Source: Nocardiopsis sinuspersici (GTDB lineage Bacteria; Actinomycetota; Actinomycetes; Streptosporangiales; Streptosporangiaceae). Taken from it: a stretch of 64,000 nucleotides of DNA. The translations under genes and the position numbers were made by a program. Shown piece by piece: positions 59,765 to 64,000 of this stretch (the first letter of the stretch is position 1; each line of letters opens with the position of its first letter). The notes below the pieces were generated by a model, which searched no databases, was not told where the DNA came from, and saw only the letters and a list, made by a program, of their open reading frames with translations. Location of the stretch: positions 1-64,000 of the forward strand of contig VWVT01000019.1 in the NCBI GenBank assembly GCA_008638415.1. Reading direction: 5' to 3'.

Positions 59765-60148
59765 ATGCAAAAGGAAAAACTCATTTTCGAATTAACGGCG
59801 AAGGTTGAATATGCGTCTATTCTGGTAGAGTCGGAACAGGTTCAGGGTGATGCGGACCATGGTGACTGGAATCGCGATGGTGCGCTGGCTCATTTGCTTC
59901 CCGGTTCTCTTGTAGTCGGTGTTCGGGCTCCGGAGGATGGTGCTGTTGCTATTCAGGTAATCAGGGGAGATAGCTTCTCGGAAACCCTTCCGATTGTTGC
60001 TTTCTCTGGGGAGGTGGATTCCAGTGATGGTAGGTTCTTCATCCAGGACCATATGGGGAATTTTAGACTGGCGCTCTCCTCGTCTGGCTTGTTTGAAATA
60101 CGGGTAGATGAATTTGATGCTTCAAGGGTGCAAATTATTTTCTGGTGA
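59765..60148 (+). CDS. Cognate immunity protein of the Rhs nuclease toxin
   Basis: A 127-residue acidic protein whose ATG starts at the base after the toxin's TAA, so translation is coupled. It opens MQKEKLIFELTAKVEYASIL and is beta-rich (GALAHLLPGSLVVGVRAPED, FSGEVDSSDGRFFIQDHMG). No named Imm family is recognised. Assignment rests on position, size, acidity and shared low GC with the toxin tip. It presumably binds and blocks the nuclease tip in the producer cell. Confidence 0.75.
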   Translation: MQKEKLIFELTAKVEYASILVESEQVQGDADHGDWNRDGALAHLLPGSLVVGVRAPEDGAVAIQVIRGDSFSETLPIVAFSGEVDSSDGRFFIQDHMGNFRLALSSSGLFEIRVDEFDASRVQIIFW

Positions 60149-60425
60149 TATTTTCGGGAGGCGAGGGATGATGTGCCCCGGGTGGTGGTAGGGGAATCTG
60201 AAAAGGGTCAGGCTGGTACAGACTGGGACAGAATCCTCCACCTGTGGTGTGGGGTGCGCCAGTACAGGGGTATCTGCCGAGGGCCGTGGATAATCTCGCT
60301 TGTGCCCGGTATCTCGTGGTGCGAGCTTGTCCCAGGCGCGTCCGGCTTCCGTGCTCCGGAAGATGAACCCATCCCTCCCGGCGGTTAGCACTGTGCTGCG
60401 GTTTGTTCCGGGTCGGTGTCTTGTG

Positions 60426-61802
60426 CAGGGCTCGTTCAAGTTCCCGAGAGGTCGGGTTTGTAGCCGATCCCGAAGAAGAGGAGCGCGTGTTCGGGTAGGT
60501 CCCGGATCGCGCGGGTGGTCTTGGCGATGTTGTCCGCTCCCGCCACCTTCAGCACCCCGATGGCCAGATTGCGCAGCGTAGCCATGGCCCGGGGAGCACT
60601 GCCGGTGTGAACCGTGGAGGCGTCCTCACCGAACGTGACGTCGCGGATGTGGTGATTGGAGTTCTCGATCACCCAATGGCCGCGGACCAGCGCGGCCAGC
60701 TCGGCGGGGGTGGCCTGGTGGGCGTCCAGGCTGGTGACGGCGAAGACCGTCTCGCGGGTCTGCTTCTTGCCGGTCTCCTGCCGGCGGCGGTGGATTCTCA
60801 CAGCGAGCTTGGCGTGGGGAAAGCAGATACCGCCGAGGCTGTCGGCGACGCCCATGACCTTGATCGATCGGGACTCGCGGCGCCCGTGACCCTTCTCCGA
60901 GCGGGTGTGGGCGAGGGGCAGCTCCTCCCAGGGCAGGGCCGTGATCTGGGTGTGCAGGGTGGGCTGGTTGGTCTTGACCACCGCAACGTAGTGGGCCTTG
61001 TGGTTCTCGACCAGATGCTTGAGATGATCCCTGACGGTGTGCAGGGCGTCGCAGGTGACCACCCGCCCGGCCAGGTCCAGGCCGTCCAGGAGGGGGAGGA
61101 AGTGGCGGGTCTCGTTCGTTTTGGCACCGACCTCGGTCTGGGCCAGGGTCAGGGGCGGGTGGTGGGTGAGGGCGGAGAGCAGATGGCGGCGCGGCTGATC
61201 GATGCGGGCCGATCCCTTGAGGGCTTTGCCGTCCAGGGCGATCGCCTCATGCGCGGGTTCGGTTTCCTCGCCGCTGTTGTTGTCCTCGATGGTGGAGCGG
61301 TGGCGGTCGGCGAGGTAGGCGCACACGGCCGCGTCCAGGGCATCGGCGTCGATGCCCTGGACGCGGTCGATGGTGCAGGCCGCCGGGGAGCGCCTCCAGC
61401 GCAGCGGGTGGGGGCGGGTTCCGATCGCCTCCAGCAACACATCCGTGGCGCGTTGTCCCCATTCGGCGGTCTCTTCGATGGTCCTGGCTCCGGAGATGAC
61501 GGCGCAGGCGCAGATGGTCAGGATGCAGGACAGCGGGTACCAGCGGCCGCGGGGTGAACGGGGGTCGGGGACCTTCTCCATGTAGGGGCGCAGGTCCGCC
61601 ACGGCGGTGGTGGTGTCCAGGGACGCGAGTTTCGCGAGCGCGTCCGGGATGGGGGATGATGGCAGGGCAGGCACGGGAGACCTTCGGGATCATTTGGCTT
61701 CGACACCACAATGATCACGGGTTCCCGTGCCTGTCTGCGTGTACGGCCGTGATCTCCCCGAACCGGACGATCTGCACCAAGCCGGAACTTGCACGAGCCC
61801 TG
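60426..61802. mobile_element. ISAs1-family insertion sequence (1377 bases)
   Basis: Terminal inverted repeats are CAGGGCTCGTTCAAGTTCC (60426-60444) and, at the right end, the complement of CAGGGCTCGTGCAAGTTCC (61784-61802), matching at 18 of 19. One transposase gene fills the element. The flanks (GTCTTGTG on the left, TGGGGTAA on the right) do not form an obvious target duplication, which suggests that one flank was altered after insertion. The 277 bases before it (60149-60425) hold no gene I can support. Confidence 0.85.
60436..61674 (-). CDS. ISAs1-family transposase
   Basis: A 412-residue DDE transposase: DPRSPRGRWYPLSCILTICA near the start, then AIALDGKALKGSARIDQPRR (first catalytic Asp), RVVTCDALHTVRDHLKHLVE (second Asp), VVKTNQPTLH and a C-terminal RGHWVIENSNHHIRDVTFGE with the catalytic Glu. 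The length and motifs fit a full ISAs1 transposase. The gene runs leftward and ends inside the left terminal repeat, so the element looks complete and possibly still active. Confidence 0.92.
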   Translation of the reverse strand: MPALPSSPIPDALAKLASLDTTTAVADLRPYMEKVPDPRSPRGRWYPLSCILTICACAVISGARTIEETAEWGQRATDVLLEAIGTRPHPLRWRRSPAACTIDRVQGIDADALDAAVCAYLADRHRSTIEDNNSGEETEPAHEAIALDGKALKGSARIDQPRRHLLSALTHHPPLTLAQTEVGAKTNETRHFLPLLDGLDLAGRVVTCDALHTVRDHLKHLVENHKAHYVAVVKTNQPTLHTQITALPWEELPLAHTRSEKGHGRRESRSIKVMGVADSLGGICFPHAKLAVRIHRRRQETGKKQTRETVFAVTSLDAHQATPAELAALVRGHWVIENSNHHIRDVTFGEDASTVHTGSAPRAMATLRNLAIGVLKVAGADNIAKTTRAIRDLPEHALLFFGIGYKPDLSGT

Positions 61803-61942
61803 TGGGGTAAGGGCACCGGCCGTATCCGGCCGGTGGGCGACCACGGGACCCATCGGGCCTGGACACCGGTGTCGGGGCGGCTACGGGGTGCTGACGGGCG
61901 GACGCGAGGGTGTCCCAGGCGCCGCCACCAGGGTCACGGGAG

Positions 61943-62073
61943 GGCAAAATGCTCCGCGAGGTGCCCGTCCACCTGTATTGGACCCTGCACTGCGGAGCAC
62001 ACATGGAGCATGTCAGGCCCCGATCCAGATCCGGCGCCTCGCCTGTTCGACTCGCGCACCCCGTCTGACCTGG
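61943..62073. repeat. Copy B of the 131-base att-adjacent repeat
   Basis: Gap-free match to 37232-37362 (about 80% by eye). It lies between the insertion sequence and the tRNA-Arg gene, just inside the tRNA-proximal end of the island. It includes ACTGCGGAGCACACATGGAG, similar to a stretch at 47345-47370 next to the distal att copy. It may be part of the integrase-binding arm region of the element family. Confidence 0.7.
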
Positions 62074-62080
62074 GGTTTTG

Positions 62081-62156
62081 TGGTGCACCCGGCAGGATTC
62101 GAACCTGCGGCCATCGGATTAGAAGTCCGGTGCTCTATCCACTGAGCTACGGGTGC
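62081..62156 (-). tRNA. tRNA-Arg, anticodon TCT
   Basis: A complete cloverleaf on the minus strand: 5' GCACCCG acceptor, TAGCTCAGTGGATAGAGC D-arm, anticodon stem-loop with CTTCTAA (TCT), T-arm with GGTTCGAATCC, and 3' CGGGTGC plus A and an encoded CCA (62081-62083). Its 3' end faces left, into the island, and the 3' half is duplicated at 47195-47237. It is the attachment gene of the integrated region. Confidence 0.95.
62087..62129. repeat. tRNA-proximal att core (43 bases)
   Basis: The part of tRNA-Arg that is exactly repeated at 47195-47237 in direct orientation. Recombination between the two would excise about 14.9 kb and leave the tRNA gene whole. Confidence 0.88.
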
Positions 62157-62597
62157 TCGATTCAATTGTCGCCCAGCCGTGGCCGGTCGTGACCACGCTG
62201 TTACCCGTGGTTGCGGGGGGCGCTGCGTGCCGAAGGCGGGGCGGAGCCGGGGGCGGCGCCTACGGTCGGGAGGTCCCGTGTCGTGGCACCTGTGGCGTCC
62301 CGGGCAGACATTCTAGAGTATTGGTCCGATGTCGCCCACAGGAGGGCAAAGCCTCATCAACTACAGTGATTCGTAGTTGCTTCTCGTTACCACGCGCGTC
62401 CCACCAAATCGGCCGCTATGGTCCTCGCGCACCACGTTACCGGTGATTAACTCCTGGTGCGGTGCTGTACCGCTGGCGTTTCGCGAACTCCCGGCGGTCC
62501 GGGTGCTCCCGGAGGTCAGAACATCCACCACTGACCTGCGAAGACCATCAAGGCGACCGCCAGGGTCAGCATCCGAACCTCCTGAGGGTGGCATGTA

Positions 62598-62633
62598 GTC
62601 ACTCTAAGTAGTTAACTAGCTACTAAGAGTGAC
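62598..62633. promoter_or_regulatory. Nested 36-base palindrome before cobD
   Basis: GTCACTCTAAGTAG (62598-62611) and CTACTAAGAGTGAC (62620-62633) match at 13 of 14 bases; the centre holds TAGTTAACTA (62609-62618), itself a perfect palindrome. It lies 50 bases before the cobD GTG in a 527-base stretch (62157-62683) without a convincing gene. It looks like a strong operator of the GntR or TetR kind; the binder is not known. Confidence 0.6.
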
Positions 62634-62683
62634 AGTGATGGTGTGCTGCGATGGGGATTCGCTGGTGCGGCTAACGTGGCCGC

Positions 62684-63571
62684 GTGCGATCACTGGGACT
62701 GGTGGCGGGTTTCCTGCTCGACAGGGCGGTGTCCGACCCGCGTAGGGGGCACCCCGTGGCCCTGTACGGGCGCGTCGTGGGGCGGTGGGAGGACCTCGTC
62801 TACGGGGACTCCCGAGCGCGCGGAGCCCTGTTCGCGGCCGGGGCCGTGCTTCCCGTGGCGGGCGTCGGCTCGCTGTTCCGGGGCGGCGCGGCGACGGCGG
62901 TCACGGCCTGGGCCGTGCTCGGCGGCAGCATGCTGTGCCGCGAGGCCGAGCGGATCGCCGCGGCGCTGGAGGACGGAGACCTGGCGCGGGCACGCGAACT
63001 CCTGCCGAACCTGTGCGGCAGGGACCCCTCGGAACTCGACGAGGCGGGGATCGCCCGCGCGGTGGTGGAGTCGGTCGCCGAGAACACCTCCGACGCGGTG
63101 GTCGGCCCCCTGGTCTGGGGCGCTCTGGGCGGGGTGGCCGGGATGGCGGGTTTTCGCGCGGTCAACACCCTCGACGCCATGGTCGGCCACCGTGACGAGC
63201 GCTATGAGCGGTTCGGCGCGGCTTCGGCGCGGTTGGACGACGTCGCCGGATGGGGCCCGGCGCGGCTGACCGCGGTCCTGGCGGTCCTGGCCGCGCCGGC
63301 GGTGGGCGGCGACGTCCGCACGGCGTGGCGGGTGTGGCGGCGTGACGGCGACAGGCACCCCAGCCCGAACGCCGGGCAGTGCGAGGCCGCGTTCGCTGGC
63401 GCGCTCGGCAGGACCCTGGGCGGCGCCAACGTCTACCGGGGGTACGAGGAGCGCCGTCCCACGATGGGGAGCGGACCGGGAGTGCGAACGGCCGACATCC
63501 GCCGTGCCGTGCGCCTCGCACGCGCGGTCCACCTGGGAGCCCTGGCCGTGGCCGCGGCGGCGGCCCGGTGA
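62684..63571 (+). CDS. cobD: Adenosylcobinamide-phosphate synthase (CbiB/CobD)
   Basis: A 295-residue membrane protein of cobalamin synthesis that attaches the aminopropanol-phosphate side chain to adenosylcobyric acid. Landmarks: LLDRAVSDPRRGHPVALYGR, RAVVESVAENTSDAVVGPLV, FRAVNTLDAMVGHRDERYER, and SPNAGQCEAAFAGALGRTLGG (cited as SPNAGQCEAAFAGALGRTL). Several membrane helices. The GTG start is typical. The next cob gene begins in its stop codon (GTGA overlap) but is broken, so this copy survives without its neighbour. Confidence 0.92.
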   Translation: MRSLGLVAGFLLDRAVSDPRRGHPVALYGRVVGRWEDLVYGDSRARGALFAAGAVLPVAGVGSLFRGGAATAVTAWAVLGGSMLCREAERIAAALEDGDLARARELLPNLCGRDPSELDEAGIARAVVESVAENTSDAVVGPLVWGALGGVAGMAGFRAVNTLDAMVGHRDERYERFGAASARLDDVAGWGPARLTAVLAVLAAPAVGGDVRTAWRVWRRDGDRHPSPNAGQCEAAFAGALGRTLGGANVYRGYEERRPTMGSGPGVRTADIRRAVRLARAVHLGALAVAAAAAR

Positions 63572-63960
63572 ACGCCCCGCCGGTGGCCGGGGCCGCCCCG
63601 GACGCGGGCAAGGGCGTGGTGGCCTCGGGCCCGTGCCGCCGGCCGGCCCGGCAGGGGGTCCGCGCGGCCTCCTCCAAGGCGCAGGACATGTCGCTGGACT
63701 CGGTGGTCGTCCCCGGGAGGGCGGAGCCCGGTGCCCCGCGCAGGCGGCGTCTTCGCGTCGGCTCACGGCACGCCCGTCCTGCTGGAGGAGGCCGGCCGGG
63801 CCCTGGCCGCGGGATTCGTGGTGAACAAGCTCCGCGGTCCGCGCCGACCGCTGGAACCGGGCCTGGAGAACGACGCCGTTCGACGGGCCTTCCGAGGTGG
63901 CCCGGGTCGCGGACCCTCCCGCCGGCGGGGACGCGGCACCTCCGCACGGCGGATGAGGCC
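63568..63960 (+). pseudogene. cobQ: Eroded cobyric acid synthase (cobQ) remnant
   Basis: The GTG at 63568 overlaps the cobD stop. The frame opens VAGAAPDAGKGVVASGPC (a P-loop related to the CobQ ATP site) and KAQDMSLDSVVVPG (CobQ has KAQNMSxNS). After about 63740 similarity continues in another frame (FASAHGTPVLL, then AAGFVVNKLRGP and LEPGLEN), skipping most of the 480-residue enzyme. Large internal deletion plus frameshift make it inactive. Confidence 0.75.
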
Positions 63961-64000
63961 AACCGGACGGTCGTGCCCGGACAGGGGGACCGGACCCGCG

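Noticed and set aside
60122..60439. Minus-strand frame of 105 codons between immunity gene and insertion sequence
   Set aside because: It crosses the immunity gene end and the terminal repeat; no ribosome binding site or domain.
62361..62594. 77-codon minus-strand frame starting at the nested palindrome
   Set aside because: No Shine-Dalgarno sequence and no recognisable family; Ser/Arg/Gly-rich. It could be real but I cannot support it.

Overview
The window is high-GC actinobacterial DNA, most consistent with Nocardiopsis or a close relative in the Nocardiopsaceae. This rests on codon use, on many strong AGGAGG ribosome binding sites, on the gene families present, and on two copies of the 14-base CelR operator known from Thermobifida fusca cellulase genes. 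The species is an inference.

Left arm (1-34.9 kb). This is ordinary chromosomal and accessory metabolism. It opens with a CelR-type cellulose regulon: a secreted CBM2-GH6 cellulase cut by the window edge, and an AA10 lytic polysaccharide monooxygenase. A patch of fused gene fragments follows (sensor kinase, response regulator, CN-hydrolase). Next come divergent regulator/enzyme pairs with clear operators: TetR/SDR and WYL/UvrA-like. Further on are a GHL10 hydrolase, a TetR/P450 pair, an envelope-stress-like operon (YihY, DUF3618, holin superfamily III), a frameshifted RNA ligase, an antiporter, an enoyl-CoA hydratase, argG with an ARG box, a double Clp-N protein, a GH11-CBM2 xylanase, a group of DUF1963 and SUKH (SMI1/KNR4) proteins, and a snapalysin-type protease.

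Middle (35-44.2 kb). Small enzymes and regulators (GNAT, YCII, SnoaL, SDR/XRE, F420-reductase-like, acyltransferase 3/TetR) surround a lower-GC toxin graveyard at 37.2-38.9 kb. That graveyard holds the severed tail of an Rhs Hint domain, an orphan immunity-like gene and an Imm32-like gene.

Right arm (44.2-62.2 kb). This is a mobile region that grew by repeated integration at a tRNA-Arg(TCT) gene (62081-62156, minus strand). A 43-base exact copy of the tRNA 3' half lies at 47195-47237, next to a broken integrase tail. A second degraded tail and att-like copy is near 48.2-48.45 kb, and another integrase tail is at 44.4 kb. The ~14.9 kb between the exact copies carries a small Cys-rich protein, a 1172-residue LamG surface protein, a 2384-residue secreted Rhs polymorphic toxin (RHS core, Hint, HNH/EndoVII-like nuclease tip) with an abutting AT-rich immunity gene, and an ISAs1-family insertion sequence with 19-base terminal repeats. 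A 131-base stretch beside the tRNA is repeated at 37232-37362, where it runs directly into the orphan Hint tail. This ties the two toxin loci together.

Right end (62.2-64 kb). cobD (cobinamide-phosphate synthase) is followed, with a GTGA overlap, by an eroded remnant of cobQ.
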